64,000 nucleotides of DNA from a virus. The stretch is from IMG/VR virus record IMGVR_UViG_3300042288_000930, positions 39,228 through 103,227 of that record. One strand, written 5' to 3'. Of this stretch, positions 55,084 through 62,079 are shown piece by piece. Within the stretch, counting starts at the first letter, position 1; each line of letters begins with the position of its first letter. A program made the position numbers and the translations under genes. The notes under the pieces are model-generated. The model was given only the letters and a program-made list of their open reading frames with translations, ran no database searches and was not told where the DNA came from.

Positions 55084-55298
55084 TTCACAAAAGCTCCAAT
55101 AGCAGGAACATCACCACAAATCTCATTCACTCTTCCTACTGTTTGGTCTTTGAGTGCTTGACGACACTCTAAGTTCTTATTGTATGTTTGTTGGAAGAGT
55201 GCTCGTTGTTGTTGAGAATCATAGGTGATAATAGCACCAGCAACGATTATAATAAAAAAGAAAGACAAAATTGCCCAATCAATTCCTTCAAATTTCAT
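55080..55298 (-). CDS. Small membrane-anchored protein
   Basis: This gene encodes 72 residues. A transmembrane helix (WAILSFFFIIIVAGAIITY) near the N-terminus precedes a polar part (LFQQTYNKNLECRQALKDQT) with two cysteines (C43, C61). It probably faces the periplasm. Confidence 0.65.
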   Translation of the reverse strand: MKFEGIDWAILSFFFIIIVAGAIITYDSQQQRALFQQTYNKNLECRQALKDQTVGRVNEICGDVPAIGAFVK

Positions 55299-55522
55299 AG
55301 TGCCTCCAATTCATCACAAATAGCATCAATCTCTTTGAGACATTCATCCCATCCAGCATTAAACATTACATCCAGTTCATCAGTAAAATCAATCTTATTC
55401 GTTCCTGATAGTTGCTTACGAAGATGTTGAAGAACCTCTTGAAGCATCCAAGCAGTATTGTGTGCTTCACTTTTACAAATAACTTTTAGGAGTTCTTCTG
55501 CTCTTTCTTTATTCGTAGTCAT
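55295..55522 (-). CDS. Small helical protein
   Basis: This gene encodes 75 residues from ATG 55522 (a longer frame overlaps the upstream gene). TTNKERAEELLKVICKSEAH, LQEVLQHLRKQLSG, MFNAGWDECLKEIDAICDEL. All-helical; function unknown. Confidence 0.65.
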   Translation of the reverse strand: MTTNKERAEELLKVICKSEAHNTAWMLQEVLQHLRKQLSGTNKIDFTDELDVMFNAGWDECLKEIDAICDELEAL

Positions 55523-55691
55523 AATACATCTCCTCCTCATAACGAACATAATCACTTTGAAGATAGTTAAAAAACTCTCCATCTTCACTTCTCATAGTAT
55601 AACACCATTCATCAAAGATTTCTCCTACCCACCACCAACCAACTTGGATTTTCTCAAAGAAATTCATAGGACGATTGTAGAGTTTCGTCAT
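55509..55691 (-). CDS. Small aromatic acidic protein
   Basis: This gene encodes 60 residues: NFFEKIQVGWWWVGEIFDEW, FFNYLQSDYVRYEEEMYYDY. It is very rich in W, Y, F and E, overlapping both neighbours. The function is unknown. Confidence 0.65.
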   Translation of the reverse strand: MTKLYNRPMNFFEKIQVGWWWVGEIFDEWCYTMRSEDGEFFNYLQSDYVRYEEEMYYDYE

Positions 55692-55891
55692 CGTGCTCCC
55701 TCTTTAATCATTTTACGCATAGTTGCTTCACTAATAATGTCTTGTTCCAGTTCGTGTGGTGGTGCTACTTTGAGGTAGATTTCATAATGAAACTCATTCA
55801 TATCTTTGGACGGGATATATCCTTTGTAGGACAACATTTTTTGGATTGCTTTTTTGGTTGGTTCTTCCCAGTCCTCTTTGAAGTTAAACAT
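55688..55891 (-). CDS. Small unknown protein
   Basis: This gene encodes 67 residues: NFKEDWEEPTKKAIQKMLSY, LEQDIISEATMRKMIKEGAR. The C-terminus resembles a short helix-turn-helix. The function is unknown. Confidence 0.6.
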   Translation of the reverse strand: MFNFKEDWEEPTKKAIQKMLSYKGYIPSKDMNEFHYEIYLKVAPPHELEQDIISEATMRKMIKEGAR

Positions 55892-56183
55892 TATACTTTA
55901 ATTCCGTTTCTTTCATACGCAGCAGGAAACTATCATCACCAATGTCACCACTGTAAAGATAGTCAATGTGCTTCATAATCTCTGCCATCTTACGCAGTTT
56001 GGGTATCTGCTCCCGTAAAACATCAATCACATCAGGGTCGTGGTTGGGATACCATTCATAACCATAAGTGCGGTCTTCATTCCTTTCCTTACCATTATTC
56101 TCAATCTCTACTTCCAACTCATCAGCAAACTGTGAGACCTTGTAGTAATCGTATCCGTTGTCAGTGAAGTGTCCGCCGCTCAT
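55884..56183 (-). CDS. MSGGHF family phage protein
   Basis: This gene encodes 99 residues. MSGGHFTDNGYDYYKVSQFA then DELEVEIENNG and DVLREQIPKLRKMAEIMKHI follow the 'SGGHFxxxxY' pattern that I recall from phage and bacterial small proteins, function unknown. Confidence 0.7.
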   Translation of the reverse strand: MSGGHFTDNGYDYYKVSQFADELEVEIENNGKERNEDRTYGYEWYPNHDPDVIDVLREQIPKLRKMAEIMKHIDYLYSGDIGDDSFLLRMKETELKYNV

Positions 56184-56392
56184 TTTGCCTCCTCGTATTC
56201 GTCAATCTTTTCGTTGATAAAACCAGTCATATCAATGGTGTATGGATTTGTGCCCTCAATCTCGCAATCAAAGAGAAACTCCATAACAGCACCAAGAATC
56301 AGACAAGCACGGCGTTTGTCATGCTTGGTGATAGCTGTGTGAGGCAGAGCAACATAGTTTACGATGTGCTCGTAGAGTTCGTCGTAGGTCAT
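56180..56392 (-). CDS. Small helical protein
   Basis: This gene encodes 70 residues: TYDELYEHIVNYVALPHTAI, KRRACLILGAVMEFLFDCEI. It is coupled on both sides by 4 bp overlaps. The function is unknown. Confidence 0.65.
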   Translation of the reverse strand: MTYDELYEHIVNYVALPHTAITKHDKRRACLILGAVMEFLFDCEIEGTNPYTIDMTGFINEKIDEYEEAK

Positions 56393-56577
56393 TTTAGTTT
56401 AGATAAGCAAAGGGAGCAAAGGGAATCGTCAGTTTTAGGAACTCTAAACATAATGTGATTTCCAGAGCAACAATCTCTATCACCACATTTCATACAATTA
56501 TCACAAACCCACTCTTTTTGATTACGACACTTGACGAAATCTTCAAGAGTGTAGTTTTGGAGGAAAATAGTATTCAT
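56389..56577 (-). CDS. Small zinc-finger protein
   Basis: This gene encodes 62 residues with CDNCMKCGDRDCC in the middle and CSLCLSK at the end, probably one or two zinc sites. It starts at the stop of the gene at 56577. Confidence 0.65.
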   Translation of the reverse strand: MNTIFLQNYTLEDFVKCRNQKEWVCDNCMKCGDRDCCSGNHIMFRVPKTDDSLCSLCLSKLK

Positions 56578-56756
56578 CAGAAATCCTCTTCGTCAAAGGT
56601 AAAGTATTCGTAGATTTGAGACATCACAGCGTCTTCAATGCGCTCAATAATAGCACCTTCAGAAGGATTCTCAACGTGTTTGTGTGCCAACGCATATCCA
56701 CGACGCACACCTTCTTCAATCGCCATTTCTAAGATGACACGGGTTTTAGGTTTCAT
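56577..56756 (-). CDS. Small helical protein
   Basis: This gene encodes 59 residues from ATG 56756, which overlaps the previous stop (ATGA); the upstream ATG at 56786 lies inside that gene. TRVILEMAIEEGVRRGYALA, IIERIEDAVMSQIYEYFTFD. The function is unknown. Confidence 0.65.
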   Translation of the reverse strand: MKPKTRVILEMAIEEGVRRGYALAHKHVENPSEGAIIERIEDAVMSQIYEYFTFDEEDF

Positions 56757-56875
56757 CGTTGCCAATCTCCATTGATTACATTCCAAAACATTTTACTATT
56801 GAAACCAATAATGTGGGGGTAGTTGGTTTCCCAGTATCCTGTGATGTGACGATACCAGATAGTATAGACAGTCAT
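56753..56875 (-). CDS. Tiny aromatic protein (40 aa)
   Basis: Read from ATG 56875 to TGA 56753: TVYTIWYRHITGYWETNYPH, GFNSKMFWNVINGDWQR. It overlaps both neighbours. The function is unknown. Confidence 0.6.
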   Translation of the reverse strand: MTVYTIWYRHITGYWETNYPHIIGFNSKMFWNVINGDWQR

Positions 56876-57045
56876 TCTTCTTCCTCCACTGGAAACATTG
56901 TAGCATACTCTTCATCGGTGAGCGTGAGATACTCTACATCAGCATCTTGGTGCTCTTCAGCATACACCAATTGATAGTGAGCGAAGTCACTCAAACTGGT
57001 GCTACCATATTCTACCACACCATCAACAAGACAAAGGTAGTTCAT
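56872..57045 (-). CDS. Small acidic protein (57 aa)
   Basis: Read from ATG 57045 to TGA 56872: YLCLVDGVVEYGSTSLSDFA, VEYLTLTDEEYATMFPVEEE. Its start overlaps the previous stop (ATGA). The function is unknown. Confidence 0.65.
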   Translation of the reverse strand: MNYLCLVDGVVEYGSTSLSDFAHYQLVYAEEHQDADVEYLTLTDEEYATMFPVEEEE

Positions 57046-57299
57046 TCATCCCATCCCGCAAAGTATTCTGTGAAAAATTCAAAAGCAAGAGATTGTTTAT
57101 CGTTATTAAGTTCTACACCAAAAAGAGAACTGGCAAGAAAAGAAAGTGTGACATGAAATCCACCAGAACACCAATGATGAGCGGTAGGATTTTCATAATT
57201 CACCCACAGAAATGAATGATTTTTGAAGACACCAAACTGCCAAGTATAAGAGGTTTCACCATTTTCCCAAACTTTTTTATCGTATTGAAAGAGTTTCAC
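57042..57299 (-). CDS. Small aromatic protein
   Basis: This gene encodes 85 residues: KVWENGETSYTWQFGVFKNH, AHHWCSGGFHVTLSFLASSL, FEFFTEYFAGWDE. It is beta-rich and the function is unknown. Confidence 0.65.
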   Translation of the reverse strand: MKLFQYDKKVWENGETSYTWQFGVFKNHSFLWVNYENPTAHHWCSGGFHVTLSFLASSLFGVELNNDKQSLAFEFFTEYFAGWDE

Positions 57300-57532
57300 A
57301 AGATTACATCCTTGATTTCAGTGATAACTTCCCAGTGTGCGTCAGCTTTATCACCGAAGCGATTAGTGCCAGTGCGAGTGCTGACCCAGAAGAAGTATTT
57401 GCGATTCTCAGCAGCGAGAAACAACTCACTGCCAGTATCCTGCTCTACAACACAGACAGGATTACCTTCCATGCTGTTAGCAAGGCGATTCTTTGCCTTG
57501 CTACTCTTAGGTTTGACTACAACTTTTCTCAT
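57296..57532 (-). CDS. Small basic protein
   Basis: This gene encodes 78 residues: RKVVVKPKSSKAKNRLANSM, GSELFLAAENRKYFFWVSTR, DAHWEVITEIKDVIL. Basic N-terminus and beta-rich core; possibly nucleic-acid binding. Confidence 0.65.
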   Translation of the reverse strand: MRKVVVKPKSSKAKNRLANSMEGNPVCVVEQDTGSELFLAAENRKYFFWVSTRTGTNRFGDKADAHWEVITEIKDVIL

Positions 57533-57726
57533 TTGCCAGCAATAACAGCGAGAATGACAAAGATAACAAGGAAAGCGAGAGCAATCAGGGCACTAATCCA
57601 CAGCGGCGACAGCACCCACACCCACGGCCAAGTAATATGACCCGTGAGTTTCAGACCGACAAACAGAACGGTCAGAAGACCAGGAAAACCGATACCGCTG
57701 GAGGAAGAAGAGGAGTTGCTGGACAT
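57529..57726 (-). CDS. Small two-helix membrane protein (TMEM185-like)
   Basis: This gene encodes 65 residues from ATG 57726, chosen because the longer frame would start upstream of the promoter at 57751. A serine run is followed by GIGFPGLLTVLFVGLKLTGH then ITWPWVWVLSPLWISALIAL, a pattern of the transmembrane Fragile-X-F/TMEM185-like family often found in phages. Two membrane helices. Confidence 0.7.
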   Translation of the reverse strand: MSSNSSSSSSGIGFPGLLTVLFVGLKLTGHITWPWVWVLSPLWISALIALAFLVIFVILAVIAGK

Positions 57727-57750
57727 GGCGTGTCTTTCGTTGATGTATGT

Positions 57751-57779
57751 AATATAACACCCCCCAACGCTGGTGTCAA
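57751..57779 (-). promoter_or_regulatory. Sigma-70-type promoter
   Basis: TTGACA (57774-57779), 17 bp, TATATT (57751-57756). A degenerate dyad box (57790-57804, ATCCGTAATACTTAT) lies 10 bp upstream. Confidence 0.85.
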
Positions 57780-57796
57780 GGGGTGATTGATAAGTA

Positions 57797-58327
57797 TTAC
57801 GGATACCTGCCGACAATCTCAATAGAATATCTTATCTGTCCTCCAAATCCAGTAAATGATTGATCTACTTCTGCTGAGATAGCTGATAACACTGCTTTTC
57901 CTTTTGCTAAATCATCCATCACCTTACACAAATGCTTATCCATTTGTGTGTTTTGTGGCAACATGAATGTGTTTGGTGTATGTGGTGATACTGTTGTGCC
58001 GTTACTAATCAATGCGTTTGGTCTGATATAGCTACCATCCATAGTTATGGCACCATTGTTTACAGTAGCAGCAGGAATAACAAACGCACCACTATCCATG
58101 ATTTCTGACCCACCATTGATAGTTAATCCTGGATTAGTGTTAGGTTGAATGGATGTAATACTATTAGCACGACCAAAAGAGAGAAGATCATCTCCCATAC
58201 CTCCAAGCAGGCCAGGTAATAGAGATTCTCTGAAGTCTTCTACTGTCGGTGATTTTTTTTCTTCTACGACTTCCTCTTTCTTCTCACCGTAGATTTCTTC
58301 GTATTTGTCAATCAGTGGGTTGCTCAT
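57797..58327 (-). CDS. Unknown acidic/low-complexity protein
   Basis: This gene encodes 176 residues. A charged N-terminus (DKYEEIYGEKKEEVVEEKKS) precedes a middle part rich in N, G, I and T (NGGSEIMDSGAFVIPAATVN), which may form a small beta-helix. The end is SFTGFGGQIRYSIEIVGRYP. The function is unknown. Confidence 0.65.
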   Translation of the reverse strand: MSNPLIDKYEEIYGEKKEEVVEEKKSPTVEDFRESLLPGLLGGMGDDLLSFGRANSITSIQPNTNPGLTINGGSEIMDSGAFVIPAATVNNGAITMDGSYIRPNALISNGTTVSPHTPNTFMLPQNTQMDKHLCKVMDDLAKGKAVLSAISAEVDQSFTGFGGQIRYSIEIVGRYP

Positions 58328-58530
58328 TTCTTTTTCTTCCTATCAATAACTTCAACATGTTTTAGATGACCTGCTGGTGTTTGTAACCATCGTGCGATAA
58401 CTTCATCATACCATTCGTATGCTTCTACTTTACCACTGGCATAGAATAGTTTGTATTTGTGCCTGTCATATGGTTTATAACAGCTCTGCTCAAAGTATTC
58501 TGATGATGTTTTAGGAATCAGTTGTGTCAT
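58324..58530 (-). CDS. Small basic protein
   Basis: This gene encodes 68 residues: YKPYDRHKYKLFYASGKVEA, WYDEVIARWLQTPAGHLKHV, ending DRKKKK. It overlaps both neighbours by 4 bp. The function is unknown. Confidence 0.65.
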   Translation of the reverse strand: MTQLIPKTSSEYFEQSCYKPYDRHKYKLFYASGKVEAYEWYDEVIARWLQTPAGHLKHVEVIDRKKKK

Positions 58531-58802
58531 AGATATGAGTCTCCGCGATGGTATCTGTCAAAGTTTCGTGGGCAAGATGTCAGAAAATCGCAGCGAATCT
58601 CAAACCACTTCCAGCGGAATGAGAATCCTGTAAGTGAGCGACTACCGAAGCTAATCAGCAGCATTGGGAATATTTCTGTGGCAGGAAACTCATCCCACTG
58701 AATGACAACATCCATCAATGCGAAATATGGATACCATCCAAGCAGTTGGAAATACCATTCGTGCCCGTAATCTTCGTAGTGATAATAGTCAAAGAGTTTC
58801 AT
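58527..58802 (-). CDS. Small aromatic protein
   Basis: This gene encodes 91 residues: YYHYEDYGHEWYFQLLGWYP, FRWKWFEIRCDFLTSCPRNF. Very rich in W, F and Y; a hydrophobic stretch around residues 25-35 is not long enough for a clear membrane helix. Confidence 0.6.
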   Translation of the reverse strand: MKLFDYYHYEDYGHEWYFQLLGWYPYFALMDVVIQWDEFPATEIFPMLLISFGSRSLTGFSFRWKWFEIRCDFLTSCPRNFDRYHRGDSYL

Positions 58803-59014
58803 TCTGCTAACCTCAATTTACGCTCAGGTGAAGGGATGTGAATAACAAATGGATCGTCATATGGATAGACATATTCATAATACCAACCTACGTTAATGGT
58901 CTCCCAAAACTCTCCATACCCCCATTCATCGCCAGCATTATAGGCGTCAAGGGCACTACAGATATAGTGGAATCCTTCAAGGAATTCCTGCCATTTAGAT
59001 TCTTTAAGTCTCAT
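58799..59014 (-). CDS. Small unknown protein
   Basis: This gene encodes 71 residues: SKWQEFLEGFHYICSALDAY, GEFWETINVGWYYEYVYPYD. It overlaps both neighbours. The function is unknown. Confidence 0.65.
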   Translation of the reverse strand: MRLKESKWQEFLEGFHYICSALDAYNAGDEWGYGEFWETINVGWYYEYVYPYDDPFVIHIPSPERKLRLAE

Positions 59015-59198
59015 CCCATTCCTCGTATCTGGTATTGATTCTACCGTTATTGAGGAAAATATTCAAGTGCCCTGTGTTACCATTCTCAAGGTAGAATGCC
59101 ATCCACACATGATGCCCCTCATCCATCACCTCATAGTGATAGGATTTGATATTATCCAGCAGAAACTCGTCTGGGTTGAATAGTGTTTTGTCGTCCAT
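59004..59198 (-). CDS. Small unknown protein
   Basis: This gene encodes 64 residues: LFNPDEFLLDNIKSYHYEVM, HHVWMAFYLENGNTGHLNIF. It overlaps the next gene by 11 bp. The function is unknown. Confidence 0.65.
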   Translation of the reverse strand: MDDKTLFNPDEFLLDNIKSYHYEVMDEGHHVWMAFYLENGNTGHLNIFLNNGRINTRYEEWDET

Positions 59199-59551
59199 TA
59201 TGAATAGTTAAAGTAGAAGTGTGTTTCCCAATCAAATCCTGGCTGGTCTCTACGCTCAATCATCTTCACAATATATGGTGGAATCAGATTAGCATACTGA
59301 GTCATAAACTCTTCTTGTGTAGGCTGTGTTAGACCATAAATGTAATGGTCGGCACCTTCACCAATAAACTTAACAAACCTCTCAAGGTCTCTGTCTCTAT
59401 CATCAAACTGTTGATAGTTACGACATACTTTCAACCAGAAAGACATACCCTCTCCAGTGGCAAAGTATTCAATCGCAAAGAAACGATAGAATGGTCGCTC
59501 GTTTTCTTCTTCTCGTTTCGCTGCTTCTTCAAGCATTTCTTCATGCGTCAT
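59198..59551 (-). CDS. Unknown acidic protein
   Basis: This gene encodes 117 residues from ATG 59551 (a TTG two codons earlier is possible). HEEMLEEAAKREEENERPFY then FFAIEYFATGEGMSFWLKVC and FVKFIGEGADHYIYGLTQPT. Helical, acidic; overlaps the upstream gene by 11 bp. The function is unknown. Confidence 0.65.
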   Translation of the reverse strand: MTHEEMLEEAAKREEENERPFYRFFAIEYFATGEGMSFWLKVCRNYQQFDDRDRDLERFVKFIGEGADHYIYGLTQPTQEEFMTQYANLIPPYIVKMIERRDQPGFDWETHFYFNYS

Positions 59552-59882
59552 TTTCAATCACCACACATTCTTGTACAATAAAAATAGGGATGTTATTTCC
59601 CTGTTCATCAAACTGAGGTAATGGTTTACCATCTTCACCCAACTCAAAAGGAGCATTCTGAATAATATAATGAACAGATCCACCAACTTCTGCTTCTTCA
59701 ATCTGTTGTTTAATACCCTCGATGGTAGTAAATTTGGGATTAAGCGAAGCATCAAGTAATTCGAATGCTTCTTCAATATTTTTCCAATCAGTCTGCGATA
59801 AAGTTTTCATTTTTTGTTTTAATAAATCGGGATGTCGTGCGTATAGCGGTCCTGGGTAGTTACCAGCAAATTTTTTGTCCAT
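59541..59882 (-). CDS. Unknown protein
   Basis: This gene encodes 113 residues: TDWKNIEEAFELLDASLNPK, IKQQIEEAEVGGSVHYIIQN, GNNIPIFIVQECVVIENDA. Mixed alpha/beta. It begins at the stop of the first oxygenase gene. The function is unknown. Confidence 0.65.
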   Translation of the reverse strand: MDKKFAGNYPGPLYARHPDLLKQKMKTLSQTDWKNIEEAFELLDASLNPKFTTIEGIKQQIEEAEVGGSVHYIIQNAPFELGEDGKPLPQFDEQGNNIPIFIVQECVVIENDA

Positions 59883-60502
59883 TAATTAATATCTATCTCC
59901 AATCCTTCTGCTTTATCATAGCTTCCAATTTTACCACAAGGAAATGTGTTGAAAGAAATAGTATATCTATCGTAATCTACATTTGTATTTTCGTCAACAC
60001 TATGATAGAGATACGAAGGAAAAATTAACAAATTACCACGGATTGTTTTCTCTTTGTGTATAACTCTACTGAAATTTTCACGATCAAAATAAGGTTTTAA
60101 TCCTAGTGAATTTGACCATAAATCCCAAATATTTTCGACACTGAACCAAGTACAGGAATCAGAATTTACTAAGTAGAATATACCACTAATTAAAGAATTG
60201 TGATGTACATGTGGATGATGCCATTGCTGAAATTCAGAACGATTACCCCACATTTGTATTATTTTTAATTTATCACACTGTAATTTTATTTCTTGCTGAA
60301 CTTGATATAAGCAATCATCAAACCAATCAACTATATTTTTATAGTTTTTATCTTTTTCTAGTCTTGAGTTTTTAGTGAAAAAATTATTAGTATTCTTGAC
60401 CCAATTTTCATTCTGTAGATTATTGTATATGTTTAAAATTAATTCTTCATCAAGACATTCAAACTTGAATATAGATTGAGGGCATAGTGATATTTTTTCC
60501 AT
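59882..60502 (-). CDS. 2OG-Fe(II) oxygenase
   Basis: This gene encodes 206 residues. WHHPHVHHNSLISGIFYL (metal-binding H98-x-H100 type), a distal H167 in FPSYLYHSVDEN and R179 in DRYTISFNTF (2-oxoglutarate binding) match the putative 2OG-Fe(II) oxygenase family common in cyanomyoviruses. The substrate is unknown; hydroxylation of a protein or small molecule is presumed. It is the second of two adjacent oxygenase genes. Confidence 0.85.
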   Translation of the reverse strand: MEKISLCPQSIFKFECLDEELILNIYNNLQNENWVKNTNNFFTKNSRLEKDKNYKNIVDWFDDCLYQVQQEIKLQCDKLKIIQMWGNRSEFQQWHHPHVHHNSLISGIFYLVNSDSCTWFSVENIWDLWSNSLGLKPYFDRENFSRVIHKEKTIRGNLLIFPSYLYHSVDENTNVDYDRYTISFNTFPCGKIGSYDKAEGLEIDIN

Positions 60503-60511
60503 AGTATTTAA

Positions 60512-61069
60512 TTAATTGCGTATAAATTGATACCAACCAGTAGCAATATATTTTACACCAATATTTGGAGTAACACCTTTATGGGCATGTGTCCACCCCG
60601 CACTCCACACCACACATCTCCCCGCTCTAGATTCTGTAATTAAATTTTGATAGGGAAATTCAGTACCACACTGAGCATCATTTAAATATATCATCCATGC
60701 TAGTATTCTATCTGGGTTAGAAATTTCATGTTCACAATGTAGACGAAAATATCCTTCGCCATTTTCATATTTTTGGATATTATACACATCATCTACTCTC
60801 CATAGAGATATCATTTTCAATATCTCATATTGTGACACAAATTTGTCAACCGCACTATGAAGTGCTGGTAATAATATTTTATTGTAATTATTATCCGCAA
60901 TATCAGTAAAATTACAGCATACATCAGTAGATTTTTTAACACTATCTACAATTTGATAATTACCAACAACTCCAGGAGTTTTTCTTTTATCAGATTCATA
61001 CAATGAAATAAGTTCTTGACATTGATCAGATGTCAAAACATTATCATATATTTCAATTCCTAATTTCAT
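60512..61069 (-). CDS. 2OG-Fe(II) oxygenase, prolyl-4-hydroxylase-like
   Basis: This gene encodes 185 residues from ATG 61069. YNIQKYENGEGYFRLHCEHE then LAWMIYLNDAQCGTEFPYQN and AGRCVVWSAGWTHAHKGVTP and KYIATGWYQF outline a P4H-like jelly roll: H111-x-E113, distal H161 or H163 and K173. The usual HxD is HxE here, a permitted but less common variant. The substrate is unknown. Confidence 0.8.
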   Translation of the reverse strand: MKLGIEIYDNVLTSDQCQELISLYESDKRKTPGVVGNYQIVDSVKKSTDVCCNFTDIADNNYNKILLPALHSAVDKFVSQYEILKMISLWRVDDVYNIQKYENGEGYFRLHCEHEISNPDRILAWMIYLNDAQCGTEFPYQNLITESRAGRCVVWSAGWTHAHKGVTPNIGVKYIATGWYQFIRN

Positions 61070-61265
61070 AAGTTGGTGGGTGATATTTAAGATACTCAAA
61101 GAACGTGAGTTTCATTTCTTTCTTTGTCATACCGCAATGAGCAGCAGCGGCAGGAAGTGTCATCTTTGATTGAAACAATCCTTCGTTTGCTTCTTTAACA
61201 TTCTCTGGAGTTGTTTTAACAGGCACTTCATACAGTGCTGCTTTATTAATTTTGAAAAGGTCCAT
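61053..61265 (-). CDS. Small protein with helix-turn-helix-like end
   Basis: This gene encodes 70 residues. TLPAAAAHCGMTKKEMKLTF then FEYLKYHPP looks like a helix-turn-helix (PAAAxHxGMTxxEM), suggesting DNA binding. I recall near-identical wording from cyanophage small proteins. It overlaps the oxygenase start by 17 bp. Confidence 0.7.
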   Translation of the reverse strand: MDLFKINKAALYEVPVKTTPENVKEANEGLFQSKMTLPAAAAHCGMTKKEMKLTFFEYLKYHPPTYEIRN

Positions 61266-61452
61266 CTTTAGCCATCATGTCAAGTTGATCTAAGATACCA
61301 TCGAAAGATTTCATCTGGTCAATACGACACAGAATCTCTGAAATACTATTACAAACCACTGGACGCTCTTGACGAGCAGCGTATGCCAAAGCATTGCGAA
61401 GTGCGGCAGATGCTTCATTCAGTGATTCTTCTACAGATTGTGATAATGCCAT
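61246..61452 (-). CDS. Small helical protein
   Basis: This gene encodes 68 residues: SVEESLNEASAALRNALAYA, ISEILCRIDQMKSFDGILDQ. All-helical, coupled to neighbours. The function is unknown. Confidence 0.7.
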   Translation of the reverse strand: MALSQSVEESLNEASAALRNALAYAARQERPVVCNSISEILCRIDQMKSFDGILDQLDMMAKDGPFQN

Positions 61453-61640
61453 CAGTCAGATGCCCTCCATTGTGTAAGTTTATTGCGAACGGTTTGAAAT
61501 TCTTCTACATGCTGAAGAATGCGTTGTGCCGTTTCACGAACACATTCTTGAGTTTCTTCACAATCCCATTCACAGATTTCAGTCCACACATAGTAGATTT
61601 CATCAACGATGGAATCAATCAGTTTATCATAATGAGTCAT
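61452..61640 (-). CDS. Small acidic helical protein
   Basis: This gene encodes 62 residues: DKLIDSIVDEIYYVWTEICE, CVRETAQRILQHVEEFQTVR. It overlaps both neighbours by 1-4 bp. The function is unknown. Confidence 0.65.
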   Translation of the reverse strand: MTHYDKLIDSIVDEIYYVWTEICEWDCEETQECVRETAQRILQHVEEFQTVRNKLTQWRASD

Positions 61641-61762
61641 TTAGTAACCTCCAGAAGACGCTTGAGCGCCTGTTTGCGAGCTTTTGCTTGACGCAGTGCC
61701 TGAGGTTTCAGGGTGCGCTTCTGTTCTTTCTTAGAGTGATGCTGCCAGTTCGGGATGGTCAT
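61637..61762 (-). CDS. Tiny highly basic protein (41 aa)
   Basis: Read from ATG 61762 to TGA 61637: TIPNWQHHSKKEQKRTLKPQ, RQAKARKQALKRLLEVTK. Over a third of residues are K or R; it probably binds nucleic acid. Confidence 0.65.
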   Translation of the reverse strand: MTIPNWQHHSKKEQKRTLKPQALRQAKARKQALKRLLEVTK

Positions 61763-61791
61763 TGTCCTACTGTTTCTATGATTATATAGGA

Positions 61792-62025
61792 TTATTCAAA
61801 AGACGGGCAGACAAAATAGGAGAGTTCGTCGCCTGCTTCAGCGGAACCCCACTCATAAAACTCTTGACAAAGTGCCATGATGTCACCATCACGACCACCT
61901 TTCTTGTCAAGAAGTTCAAAACGATTTTCAACGTATTCAAGGATATTTTCTACAACATTTTCAACGTCGTCCGATTCAATCATCGGAACAACGCCGTCAT
62001 CGCCGTAGTCTTGAATGCCGATCAT
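61792..62025 (-). CDS. Small acidic protein; start set by promoter
   Basis: This gene encodes 77 residues from ATG 62025; the longer frame to 62079 would begin inside the -35. SDDVENVVENILEYVENRFE, ALCQEFYEWGSAEAGDELSY. The function is unknown. Confidence 0.7.
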   Translation of the reverse strand: MIGIQDYGDDGVVPMIESDDVENVVENILEYVENRFELLDKKGGRDGDIMALCQEFYEWGSAEAGDELSYFVCPSFE

Positions 62026-62049
62026 GGGTGTCCTGTTCAGTGCTCCGCT

Positions 62050-62079
62050 ACTGTAGCACAGGCGGTGGGGGTCTGTCAA
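62050..62079 (-). promoter_or_regulatory. Sigma-70-type promoter
   Basis: TTGACA (62074-62079), 18 bp, TACAGT (62050-62055), with GGGG/CCCC arms around the -35. An AAAAAATATAATTTTTT dyad lies just upstream. Confidence 0.75.
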
